From Dyadobacter diqingensis (GTDB taxonomy: Bacteria > Bacteroidota > Bacteroidia > Cytophagales > Spirosomataceae), in NCBI RefSeq assembly GCF_024220585.1, contig NZ_JAMXKF010000003.1, positions 728,143-792,142 of the forward strand: DNA of 64,000 nt. Reading direction: 5' to 3'. The notes under the pieces are model-generated. The model did no database searches, was not told the DNA's origin, and was given only the letters and a program-made list of their open reading frames with translations. The position numbers were made by a program, and so were the translations under genes. Position 1 is the stretch's first letter. Every line of letters begins with the position of its first letter. Of the stretch, positions 45,753-55,519 are shown one piece after another.

Positions 45753-46819
45753 GCGAGTTGCAATTCCAGGTGTACTTCAAATTCTTTTTCGTCCGTATTT
45801 TCGCTGACATCCAGCTGATATTTTCCCGGATACAGCAAATCCAGTCTCCTTTGGGTATTGGTCAGCCCAATACCATTGCTTTCGTCGAGCACTGTCCTTT
45901 TTTCAGTGAACAGCGTATTTTTTACCTCAATATAAACTTTCGGACCTTTCTGCCAGATTCTGATGTCGATATGGCTTGGTTGTACCGCACTTACACCATG
46001 TTTGAACGCATTTTCGATAAAAGGTAAAAACAGCATCGGGGCAATGGAAACATCATGTAATGGCAAAGGAGGTTGCAGATTGACGGTTACTTTATCTGTT
46101 AACCGGAGTTGCATCAGTTGAATGTAATCCTGCGCAAAGGCAATTTCCTGGCTCAGTAAAACGGTGCCATGCTGTGTTTCATACAACACATAACGCATCA
46201 TCCTGGAAAGCTTGTGCAGTGCTTCACGCGCAGCTTCCACATCGATGATGGTTAATGCATAAATATTGTTGAGCGTATTGAAAAAGAAGTGTGGATTAAT
46301 CTGTGCTTTCAAAAACGAGAGCTCCGAATTGATCTTTTCCTGTTCAAGATTTTGCCGGTATTGTTTGTCGCGCTGGGCGTTTTGAACGGCTGCGACGCTG
46401 GTGCTTATCCCAATAATAATAAGCGCAGTAAGTAACGCGAAATAATCTAAACGATCCTGATGTTTTTTATCCCCATTGGCTTCCCGCGCCATTTTGAAGG
46501 CCTTGTCCATCTGCTCACCATGGTTAATGGCAATTTTCACCTGCTCCATCAGAACGGCCAATGCCACAACCGACACAATATTGAAGATGATAAAACGCCA
46601 GTATTTGTTCCTGGCCAGGTAACGTGGGAACCAGAAATAAAAATTGAGATAAAAAACGGTGATAAGCATCGAGAACAACACGGCCTGCTTGATCCAGAAA
46701 GTGATCGGAAACTGGATTTGCCAGCTCAGAGGCTGCCACATCAGAAATAATGCCAGAAAGCTCCAGCCTAAAAGATGCAGGAAAAAGGGAGGATACTTTC
46801 GAACTGTCTGGTTGTTCAT
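45749..46819 (-). CDS. LytS-type sensor histidine kinase
   Basis: A 356-aa protein from the ATG at 46819; a GTG 13 codons upstream (46858) is possible but weaker. Four membrane helices fill the N-terminal half, then the LytS/His_kinase motif QINPHFFFNTLNNIYAL holds the phosphorylated His, and an ATPase domain (FIENAFKHGV, GIGLTNTQRRL) closes it. It senses an envelope signal and phosphorylates the LytTR regulator encoded just after it. Confidence 0.94.
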   Translation of the reverse strand: MNNQTVRKYPPFFLHLLGWSFLALFLMWQPLSWQIQFPITFWIKQAVLFSMLITVFYLNFYFWFPRYLARNKYWRFIIFNIVSVVALAVLMEQVKIAINHGEQMDKAFKMAREANGDKKHQDRLDYFALLTALIIIGISTSVAAVQNAQRDKQYRQNLEQEKINSELSFLKAQINPHFFFNTLNNIYALTIIDVEAAREALHKLSRMMRYVLYETQHGTVLLSQEIAFAQDYIQLMQLRLTDKVTVNLQPPLPLHDVSIAPMLFLPFIENAFKHGVSAVQPSHIDIRIWQKGPKVYIEVKNTLFTEKRTVLDESNGIGLTNTQRRLDLLYPGKYQLDVSENTDEKEFEVHLELQLA

Positions 46820-47182
46820 GAAAAATTTTATTTCAATGCCATTAAACCTTTTAATCACAATACAATCATACAGGGAAAAATCTTAACAGCCTAGCCGATT
46901 CGATCAAAGTAAGCTAATAATCGACAGATCGGCGTTGAGGCTCTATGAGCGTATTCGGCGAAAATAGGAAATATTTTGCAGGAACAATTCTTGTATTCAT
47001 ATTGAAAAGCAGGCATTTGCCAAATTTTAGCCCGCTGATTTCATCAATTCTTTTTGCCTTCTCATCGTTCAGAAATGCCCATTGATCGGTAGAACCTACC
47101 TTTCCATCTATTGCCTTTTTTTAACCGTAGAATTGATACTTATTTTGAACTTGATTTATACATAATTATTGCCCGATTCACC
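46820..47182. other. Divergent gap between the kinase and the outer-membrane protein genes
   Basis: About 360 bp with no credible gene. I see no consensus promoter with both boxes; promoter elements for both directions must lie here. Confidence 0.45.
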
Positions 47183-50059
47183 ATGAACATGATAAAACGA
47201 TTTACATTATTAGGACTTATCCTTGGATTGACAACCACGGCGTTCGCACAGTTTGGCGGCGGTGGCGGAGGAGGCGGTGGCCGCATGGGTGGCGGAGGTG
47301 GAGATTTTCAGCGCGGAGGAGACAGACAAAGACAGGCTGTCATTCCGGGAACTGTGGATGATGCACCAAAAGGTAACGGAAGAATAAAAGGTATTCTGGT
47401 TGATTCAGTTTCTAACAAACCTGTGGAGTTTGCTGCCCTGGCTTTGGTTGACGATAAAACAAATACGCCGGTGGATGGAACAACCACGGATGAAAAAGGT
47501 GCTTTTAATATGACCAAGGTGGCTTCGGGAAATTTCAAGATTTTGATCTCTTTTATCGGATATAAAACGAAAACGTTAAAAGGTATTAAAATTGATAAGA
47601 AAACCGAGCTAGATCTGGGTTCTGTCGTTTTGTCTCCTGATGTAGTTCAGTTGAATGAAGTTCAGGTGGTGGGGATGGCACAGCTGATTGAAGAAAAAGT
47701 TGACCGTCTGGTTTTTAACGCTGAAAAAGATATCACCAGTAAAGGTGGTGACGCCAGTGATGTGATGCGGAAAGTGCCAATGCTTTCGGTTGACCTTGAT
47801 GGAAACGTGTCCTTAAGAGGAAACTCCAATGTACGGGTTTTGATCAATAACAAACCGTCGACGATGGTGGCAACCAGCGTTGCGGATGCGTTGAAGCAAA
47901 TCCCGGCCGATATGATCAAGTCGGTTGAGGTGATCACTTCGCCTTCTGCCAAATATGATGCGGAAGGTTCTGGCGGTATCATCAATATTATTACTAAAAA
48001 GAGTACCATTCAGGGTGGAACTTTAAACCTCGATACGGGTGTAGGAAACAGAGGATCAAACCTGGGTCTGAGAGGAAACTACCGTACGGGTAAACTTGGG
48101 TTTAGTCTGGGTGGTTTTGGAAGATTCAACTATCACCAGCCGGGTCGCACGGATAACCTGCAAACGGGTAAGGTGGAGGATTTCTCTGTAAAACAAACAA
48201 CGACTTCAAAAAATAAAGGTGCCTTCGGATCGTATAACTTTGGTACGGATTATGAAATTGATAAGAACACGTCAATTTCTGCGGGTATCCGTTATGGGTT
48301 GAGAAACCAAAAAACACCTCAGTCTATTTTAACAGAAAATACAAAAGCCGGCGTAACGACAACTTCGTACCGTGATGTGGATGTGAAGGACTTATCCGGA
48401 ACCTGGGATGTTAACGTGGATTATATCAAAACATTAAACAAACCACAGCAGGAGTTAAGTATTCTTGGTCAATACAGCCGGAATAACCGTACCAACGATT
48501 TTGACGCTGACTTGTACAATTACAAAAGCGGCGTCTCGGAGTTGCTCGGTCAATCGGGTAATAACAATAAGAGCTCCAATCAGGAAACTACATTACAGAT
48601 TGACTACCAGACCCCGATTAAAAATAATCAGTTACTGGAAATGGGGGGTAAGGGGATATTCCGCCAGGTGCTTAGCCGTTATGACTATTACAACACGGTC
48701 AGCACGCCGGATCCATCAAGCAGTCTTGACTATGATCAGAATGTTGCAGCGGGATATCTTTCTTACACCGTTACTACAAAAAATAAATTCACTTTGAAGG
48801 CGGGTGCGCGTTATGAATATACGGGTATCAATGCAAAACAGGGTGAGGTTGAGCTTAATCTGCCTGCCTATGGTAATCTGGTTCCAAGTTTGAACCTGTC
48901 TAAAACTTTTGGCAAAGGTCAAACGATCAAGCTGGGTTATAACCGTCGTCTGCAACGCCCGGGTATCCAGTTCCTGAATCCGAACGTGAATACATCAAAC
49001 CCTCAGAATATTACGAAAGGAAATCCTAATCTGGATCCTGAACTTACAGACCAGGTTGAATTGGGAACAAGTTTCTTCAAGAATAGTTTATACATCAACG
49101 TGGCTACGTTCGCTCGTTTTACAAACAATTCGATCGAAAGTATTCGTACAACAAGTGCGGAAGGCGTAATCACGACGACTTACGGTAACATCGGAGCAAA
49201 ACAGAATTATGGTGCCAACATTTTTGGAAACCTTACTTTGTTCAAAATCTGGTCTGTTGGCGGAGGTATTGATGCCTATTATGTAAATCTGAAAAACAAT
49301 AGCCCTGTACTGGCACTTCAATCCCACAATGATGGTGTTGTAATCAGCGGTCGTTTCCGTACTGGTCTTACGCTGAAAGGTGGCTGGGGAATCCAGGGTG
49401 GTGGATTTGCACGTGGTAAAGAAATTCAGCTGCAAGGTTCACAAGGCGGATTCAGAATGTATGACCTTGGTGTTAAAAAAGATTTCAAGAATAAGAGAGG
49501 AAGCATAGGTCTGGCGATGGAGAACTTCTTCACCGATGCGCTTAAAATGAAAACCAACCTTTCTTCATCAACGTTTGATCAGGTAAGTACAACCTATCGT
49601 TACAACCGTGGTTTCCGTATCAACTTCTCGTACCGTCTTGGTAAAATGACCTTTGTTGAACAGAAAACCCGCAGAAGAAAATCAGTAAGTAACGATGATC
49701 AGAAAAGTGATGGAGGCGGAAATGATGGCGGCGGACAAATGCAGCAGGCGGCTCCGGCCGTTACACCAACCGTGACACCGCAAGGCGGAGCGGGCACTGG
49801 CCGTCCGGCTGGCGCAGGTAACAGGCCACAGGGAGAAGGTGGATTTACGCCTCCTCAGAAAAGCGCAACCGACAGTACTTCCCGCAGACAGCCTGGCATG
49901 AATATGCCGCAGAGACCTGATAGCACACAAAGAGTGCCTGCGGACAGCACGGGAAGAAAGCCGGAAACGGCTGTGCCTGCTGTTCTTCCGGACAGCACTA
50001 AAAAAATACCGGCAGTTATCCCTCAAACTCCTGCCGATAGTACTTCAAAGAAACCCTGA
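47183..50059 (+). CDS. Outer-membrane beta-barrel protein (TonB-dependent receptor-like) with Gly-rich start and DST-rich tail
   Basis: A 958-aa protein from the ATG at 47183, where a normal signal peptide begins (MNMIKRFTLLGLILGLTT, ending AFAQ). Next comes a run of Gly with FGGGGG, a carboxypeptidase-like regulatory domain, a plug-like region (VRVLINNKPSTMV, IPADMIKSVEVITSPSAKYD) and a long barrel of the OMP_b-brl_3 type. After the last strand (NFSYRLGKMTFVEQK) about 115 residues rich in Pro, Gln and Gly follow with five DST tripeptides. The tail is unusual for a barrel, which normally ends in an aromatic residue. No SusD partner is encoded. Function is unknown. Confidence 0.88.
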   Translation: MNMIKRFTLLGLILGLTTTAFAQFGGGGGGGGGRMGGGGGDFQRGGDRQRQAVIPGTVDDAPKGNGRIKGILVDSVSNKPVEFAALALVDDKTNTPVDGTTTDEKGAFNMTKVASGNFKILISFIGYKTKTLKGIKIDKKTELDLGSVVLSPDVVQLNEVQVVGMAQLIEEKVDRLVFNAEKDITSKGGDASDVMRKVPMLSVDLDGNVSLRGNSNVRVLINNKPSTMVATSVADALKQIPADMIKSVEVITSPSAKYDAEGSGGIINIITKKSTIQGGTLNLDTGVGNRGSNLGLRGNYRTGKLGFSLGGFGRFNYHQPGRTDNLQTGKVEDFSVKQTTTSKNKGAFGSYNFGTDYEIDKNTSISAGIRYGLRNQKTPQSILTENTKAGVTTTSYRDVDVKDLSGTWDVNVDYIKTLNKPQQELSILGQYSRNNRTNDFDADLYNYKSGVSELLGQSGNNNKSSNQETTLQIDYQTPIKNNQLLEMGGKGIFRQVLSRYDYYNTVSTPDPSSSLDYDQNVAAGYLSYTVTTKNKFTLKAGARYEYTGINAKQGEVELNLPAYGNLVPSLNLSKTFGKGQTIKLGYNRRLQRPGIQFLNPNVNTSNPQNITKGNPNLDPELTDQVELGTSFFKNSLYINVATFARFTNNSIESIRTTSAEGVITTTYGNIGAKQNYGANIFGNLTLFKIWSVGGGIDAYYVNLKNNSPVLALQSHNDGVVISGRFRTGLTLKGGWGIQGGGFARGKEIQLQGSQGGFRMYDLGVKKDFKNKRGSIGLAMENFFTDALKMKTNLSSSTFDQVSTTYRYNRGFRINFSYRLGKMTFVEQKTRRRKSVSNDDQKSDGGGNDGGGQMQQAAPAVTPTVTPQGGAGTGRPAGAGNRPQGEGGFTPPQKSATDSTSRRQPGMNMPQRPDSTQRVPADSTGRKPETAVPAVLPDSTKKIPAVIPQTPADSTSKKP

Positions 50060-50101
50060 TACTATTCCTCCGATTAAAAATCAGAATCGGTTATTTATGA
50101 A

Positions 50102-50134
50102 AAAATCCCCATATGCCTGGCATGTGGGGATTTT
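50102..50134. terminator. Hairpin terminator between the outer-membrane protein and hemC genes
   Basis: AAAATCCCCA (50102-50111) pairs with TGGGGATTTT (50125-50134), and ATGCC/GGCAT extends the stem to nearly the centre. It can serve both converging genes. Confidence 0.85.
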
Positions 50135-50151
50135 CTTTTATCAGGTAAAAC

Positions 50152-51084
50152 TTATACCGCTGCGTTCTGAGCGCGAATATCTTTGAGAATTCTGTCAGCT
50201 CCGGCTGATAACAGTTCATTGGCCAGAGAAGTACCAAGTTCGTCAGGGAATGCTATGGAACCACTTTCCGAATGGCGGATGATTTCTTTCCCATCCAGAC
50301 TGATGATACCGCCTGAGATATTTATTTCGTCGTGGTTTAATATGGCCAGTGCAAATACCGGAATGCTGCATCCGCCCTGAAGACGTTTCAGGAAAGCGCG
50401 TTCTGCACGCAGACAAGTTTCCGTTGGCTCGTGGTTAAGCAATTTTTTAAGGATCGCTTTCTTTTCATCCGAAAGTGAAACTACATTTTCAATCGCAACA
50501 CTGCCCTGACCGACTGCCGGTGTAAATTCGTCCAGCAATAAGTGTTCGGCGATTTTGTCGTCATATTCCATACGGTGCACGCCTGCATAAGCCAGAAGCA
50601 ACGCGTCACACTGGCCTTCTTCCAGTTTGCGCAAACGGGTTTGCAAATTACCACGCATATCCACCGTTTTGATATGGGGATAATAATGTTTCAGCACGGC
50701 GATCCGGCGCGTTGATGAGGTGCCCACCACGAACACTTCCCCGCTGTTTAACGAGAGATTAGTGTTGTGGCTAACCAGTACGTCGTTTGCATGCTCACGT
50801 TCGGTAAAAGCGATGATTTCAAAATCATCGTCCAGATGTGATTGCAGGTCTTTGGCGCTGTGTACCGCGATATCGATATCGCCGCTTCTCAGCTGATCCT
50901 CCAATTCCTGGGTAAATACACCTTTACTGCCGATTTTGGATAACGACCGGTCCAGGATTTTATCCCCCTTGGTTTCTATGATAACGATTTCTGTGGTAAC
51001 GCCTCCTTTTTTAAGAAGTTCTTCAACATAATATGCCTGCCATAAAGCAAGTTTACTACCGCGTGTTCCTATTTTAATATGCAT
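50152..51084 (-). CDS. hemC: Porphobilinogen deaminase (hydroxymethylbilane synthase)
   Basis: A 310-aa enzyme of tetrapyrrole synthesis. The catalytic Asp79 is in VHSAKDL, the Arg-rich GTSSTRRIAVLK (121-132) binds the growing chain, and Cys239 (LQGGCSIPV) would hold the dipyrromethane cofactor. It joins four porphobilinogen units for heme. It lies downstream of rimK with a 101-bp gap holding a small hairpin, so it may be the last gene of that operon or have its own promoter. Confidence 0.96.
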   Translation of the reverse strand: MHIKIGTRGSKLALWQAYYVEELLKKGGVTTEIVIIETKGDKILDRSLSKIGSKGVFTQELEDQLRSGDIDIAVHSAKDLQSHLDDDFEIIAFTEREHANDVLVSHNTNLSLNSGEVFVVGTSSTRRIAVLKHYYPHIKTVDMRGNLQTRLRKLEEGQCDALLLAYAGVHRMEYDDKIAEHLLLDEFTPAVGQGSVAIENVVSLSDEKKAILKKLLNHEPTETCLRAERAFLKRLQGGCSIPVFALAILNHDEINISGGIISLDGKEIIRHSESGSIAFPDELGTSLANELLSAGADRILKDIRAQNAAV

Positions 51085-51098
51085 GTTTTTATCTTTCA

Positions 51099-51121
51099 GC
51101 TAATGGTTAAAGGCCATTAGC
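51099..51121. other. Small hairpin in the hemC leader
   Basis: GCTAATGG (51099-51106) and CCATTAGC (51114-51121) are exact inverted copies around a 7-base loop, between a possible TAAATTTG box (51161-51168, minus strand) and the hemC start. Confidence 0.45.
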
Positions 51122-51185
51122 ACTTATTACTTAATTCTTTGCTTTGAGGTATGTGGAGTACAAATTTAAGAATTTGTTTCTAAGC

Positions 51186-52088
51186 TTAAACCCCAACCGT
51201 ATCCCCTTCATCCGTAACGATTTTCTCCTCAATATAAGCAACAATCAAAGAAGCAATATCGATCCCGCTGATTTCTTCTATTCCTTTTAAGCCTGGGGAA
51301 GAATTCACTTCCATAACCAAAGGGCCTCTTTCGGATTGTAAGAGATCAACGCCGGCAATTCTCACACCCAGTGCTTTCGCCGCAGCAATGGCCGTATGTT
51401 CTTCTTCCGGAGTCAGTTCAACCAGAGATCCCTCGCCGCCGCGATGCAGGTTGGAACGGAAGTCTCCTTCATGCCCCTGGCGCTTCATAGCGGCCACTAC
51501 TTTGTTGCCGATAACAAATGCGCGGATATCAGCTCCTTTGGATTCGGCAATGAATTCCTGAATAAGGAAATTGGCTCGCAAGCCGTAAAATGCTTCAATC
51601 GTGGATTTCGCGGCTTTTGTTGTTTCAGCCAAAACAACGCCAACCCCCTGTGTGCCTTCCAGCAATTTGATGATCACCGGCGGACCGCCAACCATATGGA
51701 TAAGCTCATTAACCTGCGCAGGATTTTTTGCAAAAACAGTTTTAGGGATATCCACGCCGGACTTCGCCAGAACCTGCATGCTGCGCAGTTTGTCCCGTGA
51801 ACGTAATATGGCCTGCGACTTCACAGTCGTGAAAATTTTCATTAGTTCGAACTGCCTTACTACCGCACAGCCGAAAGCGTTGACGGACGTACCGATTCTC
51901 GGGATCACGGCATCAATACCCTTTATAGGCTTCCCTTTATAAATGACAGTTGGTTTTCCTCCTTCAATCATGACAAAGCACTTGACGTGGTCAATAACCA
52001 CAGCCTGGTGACCTTTCTGTTTGATTGCCTCCACCAGACGCCTCGTTGAGTAAAGGTCAGGATTGGTGGATAATATGGCGATTTTCAT
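51186..52088 (-). CDS. rimK: RimK-family alpha-L-glutamate ligase
   Basis: A 300-aa ATP-grasp ligase. ATP-grasp landmarks are [41 protein letters not shown] and [22 protein letters not shown]. coli RimK adds glutamates to the C-terminus of ribosomal protein S6. It follows the RimB-like gene by 6 bases, the usual partner arrangement. Confidence 0.94.
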   Translation of the reverse strand: MKIAILSTNPDLYSTRRLVEAIKQKGHQAVVIDHVKCFVMIEGGKPTVIYKGKPIKGIDAVIPRIGTSVNAFGCAVVRQFELMKIFTTVKSQAILRSRDKLRSMQVLAKSGVDIPKTVFAKNPAQVNELIHMVGGPPVIIKLLEGTQGVGVVLAETTKAAKSTIEAFYGLRANFLIQEFIAESKGADIRAFVIGNKVVAAMKRQGHEGDFRSNLHRGGEGSLVELTPEEEHTAIAAAKALGVRIAGVDLLQSERGPLVMEVNSSPGLKGIEEISGIDIASLIVAYIEEKIVTDEGDTVGV

Positions 52089-52094
52089 ATAAAT

Positions 52095-52586
52095 CTAGTG
52101 GATTAAAAGAGTAGGGCTGGCCTCCGGATCATGGCTCTTATGTCTGGCTTTTTCAGCATTATGCTTGGCGGAAAGGTCTTTTTGTGACACATCGATCAGG
52201 AAACGGCCTTTTAATAACTTACGTCCCAGGAGAATCGGGTAACTCATTTTTTTACGGTTAGCCAGCGAAAACTCGGTACGTATCTTTCTGCCGAAAATGA
52301 TAATCTGTGTTTTTATAACGTATCTTTTTTCTTCTTTACCGGAAGAATTCCTGACAACGGTTTCCTTGAATTCACTGACGGAAAATGATTGCTGCGGCGC
52401 CCCTTTTTTAGCATCCAGATAAAAACATAACCTGGTTTCATCGCCATCTTTAATGAGCCGGACACGTGCGCAATGTATGGAAGATGTGGTAGCACCCGAG
52501 TCGACACGCACAGGGACGTTGTACCAGGCAAGTTCCGGTAAATCCACGATGTCGGTCGCCCCGATGAGCTCAATCTTTTTTTTCAT
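52095..52586 (-). CDS. RimB-like protein of the ATP-dependent zinc protease family (retropepsin-like)
   Basis: A 163-aa protein with the aspartic-protease-like motif VRVDSGATTSSIHC near residue 30 and the second-half signature YPILLGRKLLKGRFLIDVS. Homologues next to rimK, called RimB, are reported to cut the glutamate tail added by RimK. It overlaps holB by 4 bases and precedes rimK by 6, so it is firmly in this operon. Confidence 0.88.
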   Translation of the reverse strand: MKKKIELIGATDIVDLPELAWYNVPVRVDSGATTSSIHCARVRLIKDGDETRLCFYLDAKKGAPQQSFSVSEFKETVVRNSSGKEEKRYVIKTQIIIFGRKIRTEFSLANRKKMSYPILLGRKLLKGRFLIDVSQKDLSAKHNAEKARHKSHDPEASPTLLIH

Positions 52587-53701
52587 CTACGTTGAAAAAA
52601 TGGTGCAATAGTTAAGGAAAGGTCAAGAAACACCATTTTTGCTCTTACGTTTCTTTCGATATGGTAATAAGCAACGTTTACTTCCTGAACCATATTTTCC
52701 AAAGCGTCGAAATTAACTGCTTTGGAAAAATTTTGTACGAATGTAAGTTCTTCCTGCGGAACCCGCAACAGCTCCGCCGCGCCCTGACTCCAAACCAGCA
52801 TATCGCGGAAAAGTCTCAGCGCATATTCAAAAAGACCTTTTTGTTTTTCCTTGTTCATCCCATCAAACGCGTCCGCCAGTTTAACCAGACTAGCCACATC
52901 GTATTTGTAACAATACCGCATCCACTCGGCAAACCAGGCGGAGCGGTCATCCGACGTTTCATGCACCAGCCTGAGTGCTTCTGACAGGTTTCCGTCACAA
53001 AGATAGGCAACCTGATTCGCAATGCTCTCGCTTACAGATTGTTGTTTTAAAAATGCACGCACGTCTTCGTCAGAAAAAGCAGGTACGGCCACGCGTTGTG
53101 TGCGGGAAATGATGGTAGTCAGCAGGCGGTCGGATTGATCGCTTACCAGTAAAAAAAGTGTTTTATAAGGCGGCTCTTCCAGTATTTTTAACAGCGCATT
53201 GGCGGAAGAGGCATTCATGATTTCGGGTTTCCATATTAACAGAATTTTATATTCACCCTCATAAGATTTAACAGAAAGTTTTCTTAGGATACCCCGAGCT
53301 TCCTCCACGGATATGTTCCCTTGCTTGTTTTCTGCGTTAATAAAGTCCAGCCATTCGGGGAGAACCCGGTAGGGCGTGTCCAGTAAAAAGGTACGCCAAA
53401 GTGGCAAAAAAGCTTCGCTGGTATTGCCGCTTATCTTTTTGGAAGTCGCGATAGGAAAAATCGAATGAAAATCCGGGTGGATTAATTTATTCATTTTCGC
53501 GCAGGAGGCGCACACACCACAGGCATCTTCTTCGCTTCGGTTTTCACAGTTGATATAGGTGGAAAATGCCAGCGCCAAAGCCAGACCTCCGCCTCCGCTG
53601 GCACCGTCGAAAAGCAGTGCATGCGCCAGATGGCTCGTTTGCACGGATCGTCTCAGTGTTGATTTTATATGTTCCAGTCCCGGAATATCTCTGAAAAGCA
53701 C
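52583..53701 (-). CDS. holB: DNA polymerase III delta-prime subunit
   Basis: A 372-aa clamp-loader subunit. The N-terminal Walker-A position reads FDGASGGGGLALALA, which lacks the Lys and Thr needed to bind ATP, as is usual for delta-prime. Four Cys (52, 61, 64, 67; CGVCASC) form the zinc module, and ILEEPPYKTLFLLVS matches the sensor region. It helps load the beta clamp. It sits between the GlmU-like gene and the RimB-like gene in one operon, a fixed mix of replication and ribosome-modifying genes. Confidence 0.93.
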   Translation of the reverse strand: MLFRDIPGLEHIKSTLRRSVQTSHLAHALLFDGASGGGGLALALAFSTYINCENRSEEDACGVCASCAKMNKLIHPDFHSIFPIATSKKISGNTSEAFLPLWRTFLLDTPYRVLPEWLDFINAENKQGNISVEEARGILRKLSVKSYEGEYKILLIWKPEIMNASSANALLKILEEPPYKTLFLLVSDQSDRLLTTIISRTQRVAVPAFSDEDVRAFLKQQSVSESIANQVAYLCDGNLSEALRLVHETSDDRSAWFAEWMRYCYKYDVASLVKLADAFDGMNKEKQKGLFEYALRLFRDMLVWSQGAAELLRVPQEELTFVQNFSKAVNFDALENMVQEVNVAYYHIERNVRAKMVFLDLSLTIAPFFQRR

Positions 53702-53730
53702 GGTGGTTTGGGTTAATCTGAATTCTTAAT

Positions 53731-54930
53731 TTATGATAATTTCCGCTGGTCTTGAGTTTGTTCAAATACCTCGCGAAGTATTTTTTTGTCGGTTTCATCA
53801 AAGGTCACACCACGGCGGCTTACCGTATCCTGTGCTACTGCCATGGCTTTTTCAAACCGGTACTCTGTAAATCCTTCGGCATTGCCGCCCCATGAGTAGG
53901 AGGGGATATGTTTGGATTGAAAACCCGCGCCAAAAACATTGACATTAACACCGACTACCGTCCCGGTATTGAACATGGTGGAAATTCCTGCTTTGGAATA
54001 ATCGCCCATAAACAATCCGCAGAAAAGTAAACCCGTACTTTCCAGCTGCTCTGTCACATAACTGTGCAGTTTCACCGGCGTATGGTCATTTTTAAGATTT
54101 GAGTTGTTGGTATTAGCGCCAAGGTTACACCATTCACCCAACACGGAATTGCCCAGATAACCATCGTGTCCCTTATTACTATATCCGAACAAGATACTGT
54201 TGCTTACTTCTCCGCCTAATTTGCAAAAAGGCCCAACCGTGGTATTGGGGCGGATTTTTGTGCCCTGCGCCAAAACAGAATTGTCGCCAATCGCAAACGG
54301 TCCCTGAACCATGGAGCCTTCCTGTATCAAAGCATTACGGCCGATATAAATTGGGCCGTTCTCAGCATTTAAAACCGATGCTTTGATGACTGCACCTTCT
54401 TCAATAAAAATATTTTCAGGGTTATAACAGTGTGTAAGCGGATCTGTGAGTTTTTGGGATCGCCGTGAGCCTTTGATTCTCTCAAAATCCAGTTTGATCT
54501 GCGCGCCGTTGTTGGTGAAAATATCCCAGATGTTCCGGATCACAACAACTGGTTCGGCATGGATTATGTTTTTGTAATGGGTGGAAGCCTGTGCAGGTGT
54601 CCAGTCGTGAGTGGAAGTCCTGACAGCCAGTATTTCGTTTCCAGTTGAAATAAGAACTGATTCAGTGGCCAGGTTTTCGATAGCCTTCACCAGCAAAACA
54701 TCAGGGCAAACTGCGCCGTTGATATAAATCTGATCTTCTGAATGTATCGAAGGAAATCGCGGGCTCAGATATGCCTCCGTTTGATAAGAAACCGGAGATG
54801 CCAGCCAATCATTCCATTTCTCAGCGATGGTCCGGATTCCGCAGCGGATTCCGGCAATGGGACGTGTGTATGTAAAAGGTAATAATTGTAATCGAAGTTC
54901 TTGATCGTCGAATAGGATGATACTACGCAT
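53731..54930 (-). CDS. GlmU-like putative sugar-phosphate nucleotidyltransferase with left-handed beta-helix
   Basis: A 399-aa protein. The N-terminus (SIILFDDQELRLQLLPFTYTRPIAGIRCGI) is the conserved start of the Bacteroidota GlmU-like group. From about residue 180 hexapeptide repeats build a left-handed beta-helix (EGAVIKASVLNAENGPIYIG, LGANTNNSNLKNDH). It probably makes a nucleotide sugar, but lacks the full GlmU N-terminal domain pattern. It heads the operon that continues with holB, 29 bp downstream. Confidence 0.85.
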   Translation of the reverse strand: MRSIILFDDQELRLQLLPFTYTRPIAGIRCGIRTIAEKWNDWLASPVSYQTEAYLSPRFPSIHSEDQIYINGAVCPDVLLVKAIENLATESVLISTGNEILAVRTSTHDWTPAQASTHYKNIIHAEPVVVIRNIWDIFTNNGAQIKLDFERIKGSRRSQKLTDPLTHCYNPENIFIEEGAVIKASVLNAENGPIYIGRNALIQEGSMVQGPFAIGDNSVLAQGTKIRPNTTVGPFCKLGGEVSNSILFGYSNKGHDGYLGNSVLGEWCNLGANTNNSNLKNDHTPVKLHSYVTEQLESTGLLFCGLFMGDYSKAGISTMFNTGTVVGVNVNVFGAGFQSKHIPSYSWGGNAEGFTEYRFEKAMAVAQDTVSRRGVTFDETDKKILREVFEQTQDQRKLS

Positions 54931-54981
54931 ATCGTGTTTAAGTATGTATCGTCAAAGTTCGGCCATTTTTTTGGTTCGGAC

Positions 54982-55029
54982 AAAAAAAGAAAGCAGTCTC
55001 GTGATCGCTTTCGCTTTGAGACTGCTTTC
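54982..55029 (-). terminator. Terminator of rpmE2
   Basis: GAAAGCAGTCTC (54989-55000) pairs with GAGACTGCTTTC (55018-55029). Reading on the minus strand the stem ends in a run of seven T. Confidence 0.9.
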
Positions 55030-55056
55030 CTTACGACGGTTAACCTAAAAATAAGA

Positions 55057-55308
55057 TTAAGCTTCTTTCGTTCCGTAACGTTTTCTAAATTTATCAACAC
55101 GTCCAGCCGTATCTACAAGTACATTTTTACCTGTGTAGAATGGGTGTGATTTAGAAGAAACCTCGACTTTGTATACAGGATAAACTGTTCCATCTTCCCA
55201 GGTAATGTTTTCGCTGGTTTCGATTGTCGAGCGTGTAATAAATTTAAAATCGCTGGATAAATCCCAGAATACTACTTCTCTGTAATTGGGATGAATATCA
55301 TTTTTCAT
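55057..55308 (-). CDS. rpmE2: 50S ribosomal protein L31 type B
   Basis: An 83-aa protein from the ATG at 55308 ([16 protein letters not shown]); the frame opens 4 codons earlier. It has the L31 C-terminus [25 protein letters not shown] but no CxxC pairs, so it is the zinc-free type B. Type B forms often replace the zinc form when zinc is scarce; here no zinc-type copy is in view. Confidence 0.96.
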   Translation of the reverse strand: MKNDIHPNYREVVFWDLSSDFKFITRSTIETSENITWEDGTVYPVYKVEVSSKSHPFYTGKNVLVDTAGRVDKFRKRYGTKEA

Positions 55309-55354
55309 TTGTATATGCAATTATGTGTTTCGATACAATTCTCAAAAAGGATTG

Positions 55355-55386
55355 CAAAAGTAATTATTATAAACTGACGGAGCAAA
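55355..55386 (-). promoter_or_regulatory. Bacteroidota-type promoter of rpmE2
   Basis: TTTG (55383-55386), a 20-base spacer and TACTTTTG (55355-55362) on the minus strand match the phylum consensus exactly. The start codon is 47 bases downstream. Confidence 0.8.
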
Positions 55387-55519
55387 TAATCTTATACAAT
55401 ATTTTAAGAAATTGATTGTCAATGTGTTTTAGATACCACAACATTGGACGAATTGGCAAAAAACAGCGACCCGTCTCCGGATCTTTTTTCAATCCGTCAA
55501 ATTCGCCGGAAACAATAAG

